Below the pieces are notes generated by a model. It made no database searches. It saw only the letters and a list, made by a program, of their open reading frames with translations, and had not been told where the DNA came from. Made by a program: the position numbers and the translations under genes. 64,000 nt of DNA from Paenibacillus antri (GTDB lineage Bacteria; Bacillota; Bacilli; Paenibacillales; YIM-B00363), in the NCBI RefSeq assembly GCF_005765165.1, contig NZ_VCIW01000012.1, positions 62,001 to 126,000 on the forward strand, written 5' to 3'. Shown piece by piece: positions 1 through 7,684 of the stretch (position 1 is its first letter; the number at the start of each line of letters is the position of its first letter).

Positions 1-1641
1 GGGCTTAGTCAGCCGTATGCCCAGCGCATCTACGGCGAGGATCTCGCGCTGAACCGCCGTATGGACGGCGCGATCGCCGAGACGGCGCGAATGCCGGTGT
101 TCGGCCTTCGCCTCGGCGATGCCGGGTGGCTCGGCATCATCGAGGCGGGCGCGCCGCTCGCTAGCGTCAACGCGGCGAGCGGCGGGATCCGGAGCTCGTA
201 TAATAACGTGTACGCCAGCTTCAACGCGCTGGCGATGGAGTCCGTCCGTCTGCAGTCCGGCACGTCGGAGCGGGCGGTGCCTCAATTCCAGCAGCGGCTC
301 CCGGCGACGGATTTCGTGCTGCGGTTCGTGTTTCTCGAGGGCGAACGGGCGAGTTACGTCGGCATGGCGCACGCGTATCAAGCGTATTTGCTGGAGCGCG
401 GCCTGCTGACGGAGAAGGCCGCCGCTTCGGAGGCGTCCGGAGCCGAGACGTCCGGGGCGCGAGGGCTGCCGTTCTACGTAGAGCTCGTCGGGGATATCCC
501 GAAGCGGACGTCGTTCCTCGGCGTGCCGTATACGACGATGAAGGCGCTGACGACGTTCGACCAAGCGCAGCGAATCGCGGAGGCGCTGAAGGCGTTGTCC
601 GTGGACAATATCAAGCTGAGGCTGACCGGCTGGTTCAACGGCGGCGTGGAGCACGAAGTGCCGACGGACGTCGCGCCGGACCGCGCGCTCGGCGGGCGGA
701 AGGGACTTCTGGAGCTGATCGCTTACGGGCGGAACGAAGGAGTCGAGCTGTACCCCGACGTCGCCTTCGCCAAGCTGTATCCGCAGCGGAGCCTGACGTA
801 CAGCCCGGCGAAGGCGGGCGTCCGTCACTTGAACCGCAGGACTGCCGATCTGTACCCGCTCGATCCGGCGCTCGGCCGCGCCAGTCCCGAGGCGGCGCCG
901 ACGTACCTGCTGACGCCGGGCGCCGTGCCCGGCGTCGCGGATCGCTTCTTAGACAGCTACGAGGCTTACGGGGTGCCGGGGCTGTCGGTACGGGATCTCG
1001 GCGAGCTGCTGTATTCCGACTTCCGGGTCGACCGCCACGTGGACCGCGCGCAGTCGGAGGCGATCTCGACGGCGCAGCTCGGAAAGCTGAAGGACGCGCT
1101 GCCGGGGAGCGGCGCCCTGATGGTGGACGGAGGCAACGCATACGCGTTCGCGGCCGCCGATCATATCGTGAACGCGCCGATGGGCGGGAGCGGGTTCAAC
1201 ATGACGGACGAGAGCGTTCCGTTCTACCACATCGTGCTTCGCGGCTATGTCGACTACGCCGGCGCGCCGATGAATTTGACGGGCGGCGCGGACGTGACGG
1301 AAGCGAAGCTGCGCAGCTTGGAATACGGCGCGAACGCGTACTTCAAGTGGATCTTCGAAAGCAACGATCAAGTGAAGGACACAGCCTATAACGGTCTGTA
1401 TTCCGTGCATTACCGCACGTGGCTGGACCGAGCGGCGGAGGTGTACCGCGAGCTGAACGAGGCGCTCGGCGACGTCGCCGACGAGCGGATCGTCGATCAT
1501 CGCATGGTACGGCCGGGCGTGTACCGGACGGAATACGAAGGCGGCAAGGCGATCTACGTCAATTACACCGCGGAGGCCGTGCAGGTCGACGGAATCGCGG
1601 TCGGAGCAAGAGACTACGCCGCAGGGGGTGAGGGGCGATGA
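1..1641 (+). CDS. DUF5696 domain-containing protein (5'-truncated by window)
   Basis: The reading frame is open from the first base of the window, so the N-terminus lies outside; about 546 residues remain. The sequence has the look of a (beta/alpha)-rich carbohydrate-active protein, with many aromatic/acidic stretches such as DGGNAYAFAAADHI and a C-terminal beta-sandwich-like tail. It resembles the DUF5696 proteins that in Paenibacillus sit directly upstream of CUT1 sugar permeases, and that is the arrangement here. The stop codon overlaps the next start as ATGA, which indicates translational coupling. A role in handling a glycan imported by the following transporter is inferred from context only; no catalytic residues could be assigned. 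Confidence 0.7.
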   Translation, partial: GLSQPYAQRIYGEDLALNRRMDGAIAETARMPVFGLRLGDAGWLGIIEAGAPLASVNAASGGIRSSYNNVYASFNALAMESVRLQSGTSERAVPQFQQRLPATDFVLRFVFLEGERASYVGMAHAYQAYLLERGLLTEKAAASEASGAETSGARGLPFYVELVGDIPKRTSFLGVPYTTMKALTTFDQAQRIAEALKALSVDNIKLRLTGWFNGGVEHEVPTDVAPDRALGGRKGLLELIAYGRNEGVELYPDVAFAKLYPQRSLTYSPAKAGVRHLNRRTADLYPLDPALGRASPEAAPTYLLTPGAVPGVADRFLDSYEAYGVPGLSVRDLGELLYSDFRVDRHVDRAQSEAISTAQLGKLKDALPGSGALMVDGGNAYAFAAADHIVNAPMGGSGFNMTDESVPFYHIVLRGYVDYAGAPMNLTGGADVTEAKLRSLEYGANAYFKWIFESNDQVKDTAYNGLYSVHYRTWLDRAAEVYRELNEALGDVADERIVDHRMVRPGVYRTEYEGGKAIYVNYTAEAVQVDGIAVGARDYAAGGEGR

Positions 1642-2555
1642 GGAACGCGCTGAACGTCCGGCAAGCCGGCTTCGAGCGGAAGAAACAGCTCATGGCGCTG
1701 CTGTTCATCGCGCCGTGGTTGGTCGGCTTCCTCTTGTTTTTCGTCGCGCCGCTGATCACTTCCCTGAATTACAGCTTTAACAAGCTGCAGATGACCGACG
1801 ACGGGTACGAGCTGATTCCGCAAGGACTCGCCAATTACGAATACGCCGTCGGGGTGCACGAGTCGTTCAACCGGCTGCTGACGGAAGCGGCGCTCGATAT
1901 GGTCATCAACGTGCCGTTGATCGTCATCTTCAGCTTATTTCTGGCGACGCTGCTCAACCAGAAGTTCCGGGGGCGGGCGCTCGCGCGCGCCGTCTTCTTC
2001 CTGCCCGTCATCCTGGCCTCCGGCGTCATGACCAGCATCGAGAACTCCAGCTTCATGGCGGACATCATGGCGAGCAACGCCGAGGCCGGAATGTCGGGGG
2101 GCGCGGTTCAGTTCCTGCAGAGCTTCGACCTGCAGCGGATGATGCTGGAGAGCGGGTTCCCGCCGACCTTCGTCGATTACTTGTCCGGCGCTGTGGATCG
2201 CATCTACTCGATCATCAGCCGATCGGGCGTGCAGGTGCTCATTTTCTTGGCGGGTCTCCAATCGATTTCCTCCTCGTTGTACGAAGCGTCGAAAATCGAA
2301 GGGGCGACGGCGTACGAGGCGTTCTGGAAAATTACGTTCCCGATGGTGAGCCCGCTCATCCTGACCAACGTCGTGTATTCGATCATCGATTCCTTCGTCA
2401 ATAACGAGGTGACGACGCTGATCAACGACGTGGCGTTCAAACAGCTGAATTTCGGCGCGAGCTCCGCGATGGCTTGGATCTACTTTACGATCGTCGCGCT
2501 CCTTCTCGCCGTCAGCTCGTTCCTCATTTCGCGCAAAGTGTTCTACAACGGGTAA
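1638..2555 (+). CDS. Carbohydrate ABC transporter permease (MalF/UgpA type)
   Basis: Integral membrane protein of 305 residues. It has an N-terminal cytoplasmic lead (FERKKQL), a first hydrophobic helix at about residues 18-40, and further helices through to the C-terminus. The cytoplasmic EAA loop that contacts the ATPase is seen as EASKIEGATAYEAFWKITFP at about 215-234. An unusual hydrophilic insert around residues 140-185 separates helices. It overlaps the DUF5696 gene by 4 bp and is followed 20 bp later by its partner permease. CUT1 transporters of this type use a separate ATPase, not encoded in this window. Confidence 0.9.
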   Translation: MRNALNVRQAGFERKKQLMALLFIAPWLVGFLLFFVAPLITSLNYSFNKLQMTDDGYELIPQGLANYEYAVGVHESFNRLLTEAALDMVINVPLIVIFSLFLATLLNQKFRGRALARAVFFLPVILASGVMTSIENSSFMADIMASNAEAGMSGGAVQFLQSFDLQRMMLESGFPPTFVDYLSGAVDRIYSIISRSGVQVLIFLAGLQSISSSLYEASKIEGATAYEAFWKITFPMVSPLILTNVVYSIIDSFVNNEVTTLINDVAFKQLNFGASSAMAWIYFTIVALLLAVSSFLISRKVFYNG

Positions 2556-2575
2556 AGGGAGGGAGGGAAGACCCT

Positions 2576-3529
2576 ATGTACGTCGAACGGTTTAAGTCCG
2601 GGTCCTGGGTCGTCACGCGTTCGATCCTGCTCGTCGGGTTGATCTTCGTCGTCTTGTACCCGATTTTGGTCAAGGTGTCGACCGTGTTCAAGGACAAAGC
2701 GGATATCTATAATCCCACGGTCGTCTGGATCCCGGAGAACTTCACGTTGGACAACATCCGCGTCGCTTATGAAATCATGGAATATTGGCCGACCTTGTTC
2801 AATACGTTCGCGCTGTCCGCGGTGACGATGTTGCTGCAGCTCGCTTCTTGCGCGCTGGCCGGCTACGGCTTCGCGAAGCTGAAGTCGAAGTGGGGCAACG
2901 CGTTGTTCGCGGGCGTCGTCTTGACGATTTTAATTCCGCCGCAGACGTTCATCGTGCCGCTGTATCTTCATTTTCGATACTTCGATTTCCTTGGGGCGGT
3001 ACAGCTGGTGAGCGGGGAGCGGGGGATCAATCTGATCGACACGTATTGGCCGTTCTTGCTGACGGCGGCGACGGGCAACGCGTTGAAGTCGGGGCTGTAC
3101 ATCTACATCTTCCGCCAGTTTTTCCTCGGGCTGTCGAAGGAGCTGGAGGAGGCGGCGTTCGTGGACGGCGCCGGCGTATTCGGAAGCTTCGCGCGCATCG
3201 TGCTGCCGACGTCGATTCCGGCGATCGTGACCGTCTCGCTGTTCTCCTTCGTGTGGCAGTGGAACGATACGTTCTTCACGGGGAACTTCCTGACGGAGTC
3301 GCAGGTGTTGTCCAAGGAGCTGCTGGCGTTGCCGTCCAACGTCGGGAACTATCTCCTGTTCGAGGCGCCGGGGGCGAGCTTGTCGAACAGCGCGAACATC
3401 GACCCGTTCTACGCGTCGATGCTCGTCGACACGGGGCTGCTGCTCGCGATCCTGCCGCTGATCGTCATGTACTTGTTCGTGCAGCGGTTTTTCGTGGAAA
3501 GCATCGAGCGCACGGGCATCGTCGGGTAA
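2576..3529 (+). CDS. Carbohydrate ABC transporter permease (MalG type)
   Basis: Predicted 317-residue permease, the second half of the heterodimeric sugar channel. The start is ATG 2576, preceded by a GGGAGGGAGG ribosome-binding site; an in-frame upstream extension lies inside the previous gene and was rejected. Six hydrophobic segments are visible. The EAA loop is ELEEAAFVDGAGVFGSFARI at about 188-207. A long loop (LVSGERGINLIDTYW) sits mid-protein. The C-terminus ends with the typical QRFFVESIERTGIVG. Last gene of the operon, followed by a hairpin shared with the convergent gene. Confidence 0.92.
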   Translation: MYVERFKSGSWVVTRSILLVGLIFVVLYPILVKVSTVFKDKADIYNPTVVWIPENFTLDNIRVAYEIMEYWPTLFNTFALSAVTMLLQLASCALAGYGFAKLKSKWGNALFAGVVLTILIPPQTFIVPLYLHFRYFDFLGAVQLVSGERGINLIDTYWPFLLTAATGNALKSGLYIYIFRQFFLGLSKELEEAAFVDGAGVFGSFARIVLPTSIPAIVTVSLFSFVWQWNDTFFTGNFLTESQVLSKELLALPSNVGNYLLFEAPGASLSNSANIDPFYASMLVDTGLLLAILPLIVMYLFVQRFFVESIERTGIVG

Positions 3530-3543
3530 TCGGCGCGGAAGAC

Positions 3544-3575
3544 GAAGGGGGCCGCCCCGGCGGGACGACCCCTTC
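3544..3575. terminator. Bidirectional hairpin between convergent genes
   Basis: GAAGGGG pairs with CCCCTTC around a GC-rich loop (GCC..GGC) and lies between the permease stop and the stop of the convergent dioxygenase gene. Only a short T-rich tract follows, so termination strength is uncertain. Confidence 0.55.
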
Positions 3576-3585
3576 TTGCTTGCGC

Positions 3586-4338
3586 TTACGCGAATTCCCG
3601 CATGCCCGGCCAGTGCAGCCAGATGTCCTGCATCGATGCCTGCCAGTTGGACTCGTCGATCTCCGTATGCTTGATGCGGAAGAAGACCGCGTAACGGATG
3701 TGCGGCGAGACGTTCATCGTAATGCCGTGCGCAAGCGTGTAGTGCGCGAGGATGAGATCCCCGGCTTTGCCCGTGATCTGCACCGGCTCCGGCATCTCGA
3801 TCGGGGGCAGGCCGTCCAGCAGCGCTTCCGCGCCGTGCCGGCGGAAATACTCGCCGAACTGCCGGTGCGTGCCGGGCCAGACGGTGAAGTTGCCGGCGTT
3901 CGGGTTCGGCAGGTCGCTGAGCAGCACGCCGACGAGCGCGGTGAAGTTGCTGATGGTCCCTTCCCGCACGCCGTTGGACGGCGAATACATACCGTCGATG
4001 TGGGGGTGCGCCGGCCGCGGCGTCGATTCGGCGATCGGGAAGCGCAAGGCGACTTGGCCGCTGCGAACCGGGTGGATGCGGTCTACGTCGATGACGGAGC
4101 GCAAGACGTCCATCGCCGACGAGCGGTACAGCAAATTCGTGATCGCGGGATCGGATTGCAGCTCGGGGACGAACGATTGCGCCCGGTACGTCGCGATCTT
4201 CTCCGCCGGGACGCCCTGACCGAGCGAATGGTTGATGGCCTTCAACGCGTCATGAACCAGCTCTTGCGGCACGCCGCCCGGAATTTGAACATACCCTTGC
4301 TCGTACAACTGAGATTTTTGGTTTCGATCCAGTGCCAA
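3586..4338 (-). CDS. Phytanoyl-CoA dioxygenase (PhyH) family protein
   Basis: Fe(II)/2-oxoglutarate-dependent oxygenase of about 250 residues. The metal ligands are visible as HPHIDG (His/Asp near residues 112-114) and a distal His in LAHGITMN near 203, with an Arg about ten residues later (SPHIRYAVFF) suited to binding 2-oxoglutarate. Substrate unknown; family members hydroxylate lipids, amino acids or sugars. A GTG three codons upstream (4347) directly abuts the AAGGAG ribosome-binding site, so TTG 4338, spaced 8 nt from it, is preferred. Monocistronic; convergent with the sugar transporter. A second, distinct PhyH gene lies at 46977-47759. Confidence 0.88.
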   Translation of the reverse strand: MALDRNQKSQLYEQGYVQIPGGVPQELVHDALKAINHSLGQGVPAEKIATYRAQSFVPELQSDPAITNLLYRSSAMDVLRSVIDVDRIHPVRSGQVALRFPIAESTPRPAHPHIDGMYSPSNGVREGTISNFTALVGVLLSDLPNPNAGNFTVWPGTHRQFGEYFRRHGAEALLDGLPPIEMPEPVQITGKAGDLILAHYTLAHGITMNVSPHIRYAVFFRIKHTEIDESNWQASMQDIWLHWPGMREFA

Positions 4339-4543
4339 GGCAGTCACTCCTTGTAGGGGATTGCGACGAGTAACATCACAGGGTTAAGGATATGCCGAGG
4401 CGGCGGAGTTGACAACCGGAGGAAGTATACTTTTCGGTCGTCCGTCGTGGTACCATAAAGTTATCGAAGAACGATCCGGGAGGACGGGAAGACCCTGATC
4501 GCGCGCGCGTTCGGCGAGCGGAAAATGCAAGAGGAGGATAGCC

Positions 4544-5530
4544 ATGACACGTTTATTTAGCGAACCGTTGGTGTTCGTCGGCACGGCGCCGCAGAAGCTG
4601 CGGTATGCGCCGGCTTCCGCGGACGGCATCGTCCTGACGGGACCGCCGTCGCCGGAGGGAGCTTCGGCGGCGTATCGAGCGGGCGTCGATTACGTCGTCG
4701 ACGCGGAGGCAAGGACGGTGCGGCGTACGGAAGGAAGCCGCATCCCCGATTGGCGGGAGCATCCGCACTTCGGGTTGGACAAGTTCGACCACGCGAAGGT
4801 GCCGTATCGTTCGAACGGCGACTTCACGTGCACGATTCGATACAACGTCGGCGAAGTCGGGGCCGCGGCGCCCGTCCCGCCGATGCGGGAGACGCTGCCG
4901 AAGCTGTACCGCAAGCTCGCGGCGGGCGAGACGGTCACGTATGTCGTCTATGGCGACAGCATCAGCGCCGGGTACGAAGCGAGCGCGCCGGAGCTGTCGT
5001 ATCCCGAGCGATTCGCGGCGAGCCTGCGCTCGCGGTTCCCGGGCGCCGAGGTCGTCGTGCGCAATCGGGCGGTCCCGGGCGAGGGATCCTTCGGCGGGGT
5101 CAAGCGGATCGACGACGTCGTCGCCTTGCGGCCCGATCTGGTGACGATCGCCTACGGCATGAACGATCAGAACCGGAATCCGGACGGGAGCAACGCGACG
5201 CCGGTCGAAGCGTTCGAACGGAACGTGGCGGCGATGGCGACGGCCGTTCGGGAACGCTCGAACGCCGATGTGCTGCTCGTCACGCCTTGCTTGCCGAACC
5301 CCCGGTGGGCGTACGCCAGCGACAATGCGACCGCCTTCGCCGAAGCGATCCGGCGCGTCGGGGCCGCGCTCGGCGTTCCGGTCGCCGACGCGCAGCGCAT
5401 CTGGCTGGCGGAGCTGGCCGCCGGGAAGTCCCATGAGTCGCTGCTGCTGAACAACTTGAACCATCCGAACGACTACGGCCATGGGTTGTATGCGGAGGCG
5501 TTGGAACCGTACGCGGGATCGAACGAATAA
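4544..5530 (+). CDS. SGNH/GDSL-type esterase
   Basis: A 328-residue hydrolase with an N-terminal beta-rich region (about 1-125) and a C-terminal SGNH domain. Block I is VVYGDSISAGYE, with nucleophile Ser near 139; the oxyanion Asn is in AYGMNDQN near 206; the catalytic His is in NNLNHPND near 307. The residue three before that His is Asn rather than the usual Asp of the D-x-x-H motif. No signal peptide is seen, so it is probably cytoplasmic. Likely a carbohydrate esterase (for example deacetylating imported oligosaccharides), inferred from family and neighbourhood. Ribosome-binding site AGAGGAGG is 7 nt before ATG. Confidence 0.85.
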   Translation: MTRLFSEPLVFVGTAPQKLRYAPASADGIVLTGPPSPEGASAAYRAGVDYVVDAEARTVRRTEGSRIPDWREHPHFGLDKFDHAKVPYRSNGDFTCTIRYNVGEVGAAAPVPPMRETLPKLYRKLAAGETVTYVVYGDSISAGYEASAPELSYPERFAASLRSRFPGAEVVVRNRAVPGEGSFGGVKRIDDVVALRPDLVTIAYGMNDQNRNPDGSNATPVEAFERNVAAMATAVRERSNADVLLVTPCLPNPRWAYASDNATAFAEAIRRVGAALGVPVADAQRIWLAELAAGKSHESLLLNNLNHPNDYGHGLYAEALEPYAGSNE

Positions 5531-5532
5531 AA

Positions 5533-6088
5533 GGAAGGAGCTGTCCCAAAAGGGGGTAAAATCCACTAACGGGTAGCCATCCCCCTATGAAAAACTTGAA
5601 AACGGTCGGTCAGGTCTATTCCTGACCGACCGTTTTCACTTTTTGGCTTATTGCTGTTCGCTTAAGGAGGTTATGGGCGAGTGAAAACCACCCGACCTCC
5701 AGGCTCACTTTTGGCGAGCTTCGAAGCAGGAAACGCCGGAATCCCCGGTTGTTTTTCAGAAATCGCTCCTTTGGTTGGTGGTGGGTGGTACTTCCATTTT
5801 ACCAAAACGAGCGATTTCTTTGCGTTTTTCTCACATTTTCTTGCTGTTCCAATTGAATTTAATGACGACAGGCGGCTCATTCGGTTTTACAGAAGCGCGA
5901 GGGAGCGGGGTATGGGTGGAGGAGTTTACGCCCGCCTTTTGAACGTCGTGTTGTACCCTTTTAATCTCACCTAAAGAATACGACGTTCAGTGGCGGCCGG
6001 AACCCGTACCCCCTCCCGCTAAGAGCATGATTGTAAAAAGAAGGAGCCGCCCCTAAGTCATTTTACGACTTTTGGGACAGCCCCTTCC
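5533..6088. mobile_element. MITE-like foldback element or IS remnant
   Basis: A 556-bp gene-free block is bounded by inverted repeats of 20 bp with one mismatch: GGAAGGAGCTGTCCCAAAAG (5533-5552) and, on the other strand, GGAAGGGGCTGTCCCAAAAG (6069-6088). Inside are further nested inverted repeats: a 16-bp perfect hairpin (5599-5636), 5758-5768 with 5809-5819, 5901-5917 with 6002-6017 (one mismatch, one gap) and 5940-5949 with 5980-5989. No transposase is readable; the short ORFs inside do not resemble any. No clear target-site duplication is seen. Termini of the GCTGTCCC type occur on insertion sequences in Firmicutes, which is recalled and not checked. Confidence 0.6.
5599..5636. terminator. 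Strong hairpin inside the foldback element
   Basis: A 16-bp perfect stem (AAAACGGTCGGTCAGG and its complement) encloses a 6-nt loop, with CTTTTT just after the right arm and an A-tract before the left arm. It could act as a Rho-independent terminator for the SGNH hydrolase gene 69 bp upstream, or be a structural part of the element. Confidence 0.55.
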
Positions 6089-6106
6089 TCCGTCATGCCG
6101 GTTCAT

Positions 6107-6586
6107 TCACTCGCCTGCGTACGCCCGTCGGAGCGCCGCGAAATCGAGCTTCTTCGCCGTCGCTCGGATCGCCTTCATGACGCGCTCCGCCTTCGCCGGG
6201 TCGGAGTCGGTCACCATATCGGTCAGGTCGGAAGGCACGATCTGCCACGAGACGCCGAACTTGTCCTTCAGCCAGCCGCATACTTGCGCCTTCTCGTCCC
6301 CGCCTTCGGACAGGCGATCCCAATAATAGTCAGCTTCCTCCTGCGTATCGCAATGGACGATGAAGGAGATCGCCTCGTTGAATCGGAAATGCGGCCCGCC
6401 GTTCAACGCCACGAAGCGCTGCCCTTCCAACTCGAATTCCACGGTCAAGACGTCGCGGTCCTCCCCGACGCGGGCGATGCGCTCGATGCTCCCGTTCTTG
6501 AAAATAGAGATGTAGTGGTTCGCGGCTTCCTCCGCTTGGCCGTCGAACCAAAGGTTCGGCGTGATCTTCCGAATGGTCGTCGTCAC
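6107..6586 (-). CDS. VOC family protein, PhnB type
   Basis: A 159-residue PhnB-like (3-demethylubiquinone-9 methyltransferase-like) member of the vicinal-oxygen-chelate superfamily. Recognisable stretches are PNLWFDGQAEEAANHYISIF near the N-terminus, ALNGGPHFRFNEAISF mid-protein, and a C-terminal WQIVPSDLTDMV. These proteins are compact beta-alpha-beta dimers; function is usually unknown and often linked to resistance or detoxification. Start is GTG with TTAGGAGG 6 nt upstream. It is divergent from the HxlR-VOC pair and its promoter shares a palindrome with theirs. Confidence 0.9.
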   Translation of the reverse strand: MTTTIRKITPNLWFDGQAEEAANHYISIFKNGSIERIARVGEDRDVLTVEFELEGQRFVALNGGPHFRFNEAISFIVHCDTQEEADYYWDRLSEGGDEKAQVCGWLKDKFGVSWQIVPSDLTDMVTDSDPAKAERVMKAIRATAKKLDFAALRRAYAGE

Positions 6587-6638
6587 GATCTTCCTCCTAA
6601 TGGTTTGGTTTCGTCCGTTTCACTATGATGATGAAAGT

Positions 6639-6684
6639 ATCTTACCACAACTCACTTTGATGATCAAACTAAATATGGTATGAT
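6639..6684. promoter_or_regulatory. Divergent promoters sharing one palindrome
   Basis: Rightward: TTGATG (6657-6662), 16 bp, TATGAT (6679-6684). Leftward: TTGATC (complement of 6662-6667), 17 bp, TAAGAT (complement of 6639-6644). Both -35 boxes lie in the perfect palindrome TTTGATGATCAAA (6656-6668), a good candidate operator for the HxlR protein encoded just downstream. Confidence 0.65.
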
Positions 6685-6690
6685 TCGCTT

Positions 6691-7170
6691 ATGAAACGAG
6701 AAGAAAACAAATCGCGTTGTCCCATTAACCAAACCGTCGAAATTTTCGGGGATACCTGGTCGCTGCTCATCCTTCGCGACATGCTCGCGCTCGGCAAGAG
6801 GACGTTCGGGGAATTTCTGGAGTCGGAAGAGCGCATCGGTCCAAGCGTATTGGCGGATCGGCTCGCGCATCTGGAGCGGAAGGGCATTATCGCGAAGCGG
6901 GCGTCCGATACCGACAAGCGCAAATTCATCTACACCGTAACGGAGAAGGGGCTGAACGTCATCCCGATCGTCTACGAAGTCGCCGTATGGGGATCGCTGA
7001 ACGGGAAAGACCCGGAAGCGCCGGACGTTTGGTTCGCGTCCCTGCGGCACGATCGAACGAAGGTCGTTCGGCTGTGGCGGGAGGCCGTCGCGACGGGAAG
7101 CTCCTTCTTTCTCGGCCCGGACAGCGTCGTAAGCAAGCTTGGTTTGAACGCAGAGGAGGAATCGAAGTGA
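6691..7170 (+). CDS. HxlR family transcriptional regulator
   Basis: A 159-residue winged-helix regulator. CPINQTVEIFGDTWSLLILRD at the N-terminus and FGEFLESEERIGPSVLADRLAHLERKGII are hallmark HxlR/DUF24 sequence, with a winged segment KRKFIYTVTEKG. The single N-terminal Cys (CPIN) matches the redox- or electrophile-sensing Cys of HxlR-type sensors. There is no ribosome-binding site: the -10 box ends 6 nt before the ATG, so the mRNA is probably leaderless. The stop overlaps the start of the VOC gene (GTGA). Likely autoregulates and controls the divergent PhnB-type gene. Confidence 0.92.
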   Translation: MKREENKSRCPINQTVEIFGDTWSLLILRDMLALGKRTFGEFLESEERIGPSVLADRLAHLERKGIIAKRASDTDKRKFIYTVTEKGLNVIPIVYEVAVWGSLNGKDPEAPDVWFASLRHDRTKVVRLWREAVATGSSFFLGPDSVVSKLGLNAEEESK

Positions 7171-7586
7171 AGCCGCGAATTACGGTCATTACGCTCGGCG
7201 TTGACGATTTGGAGAGATCCTTGCGGTTTTATCGCGACGGATTGGGGCTGTCTACGGAGGGGATCGTGGGCACGGAATTCGAGCACGGCGCCGTCGCCTT
7301 CTTCGACCTGCAGTCGGGCGTACGGCTCGCGATCTGGCAGCGCAAGGACATCGCTCACGACACGAAGCTGCCCCAGGGCGCGCATAGTCCGACGGAATTC
7401 ACGCTCGGGCATAACGTGAGCAGCCGCGAAGAAGTGGACGCCGTCATGGAGCAGGCCAAGCAAGCGGGCGCCGCGATTCCGGTTCCCGCCCACGACACGT
7501 TCTGGGGCGGCTATGCGGGGTACTTCCAGGATCCGGACGGACATGTATGGGAAGTCGTCTGGAACCCGCAATGGGAGACCGAATAG
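7167..7586 (+). CDS. VOC family protein (glyoxalase-like)
   Basis: A 139-residue glyoxalase/bleomycin-resistance-type protein: ITVITLGVDDLERSLRFYRDGLGL at the start, a central FFDLQSGVRLAIW and the C-terminal GYFQDPDGHVWEVVWN, where the Glu is a usual metal ligand. Start is GTG 7167, supported by GAGGAGGA 6 nt upstream; it overlaps the HxlR stop, so translation is coupled. Substrate unknown. Pairing with an HxlR regulator suggests induction by a reactive electrophile or quinone, which is inference. Confidence 0.88.
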   Translation: MKPRITVITLGVDDLERSLRFYRDGLGLSTEGIVGTEFEHGAVAFFDLQSGVRLAIWQRKDIAHDTKLPQGAHSPTEFTLGHNVSSREEVDAVMEQAKQAGAAIPVPAHDTFWGGYAGYFQDPDGHVWEVVWNPQWETE

Positions 7587-7684
7587 CCGCGCGCCGTCGT
7601 TGTCTGTGACAAATCTCACACTCCCGCCTCTTCCTTCGTGGTAGACTGAATGCCGTATGCAGAAAAAGGAGGAGGCATCCGAGC

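Noticed and set aside
4415-4440. TTGACA with TATACT upstream of the SGNH hydrolase
   Set aside because: The spacer is only 11 bp, too short for a sigma-A promoter.
5681-5974. A 97-codon frame with a plausible ribosome-binding site
   Set aside because: It lies wholly within the foldback element, crosses its stems and resembles no transposase or other protein I recognise.
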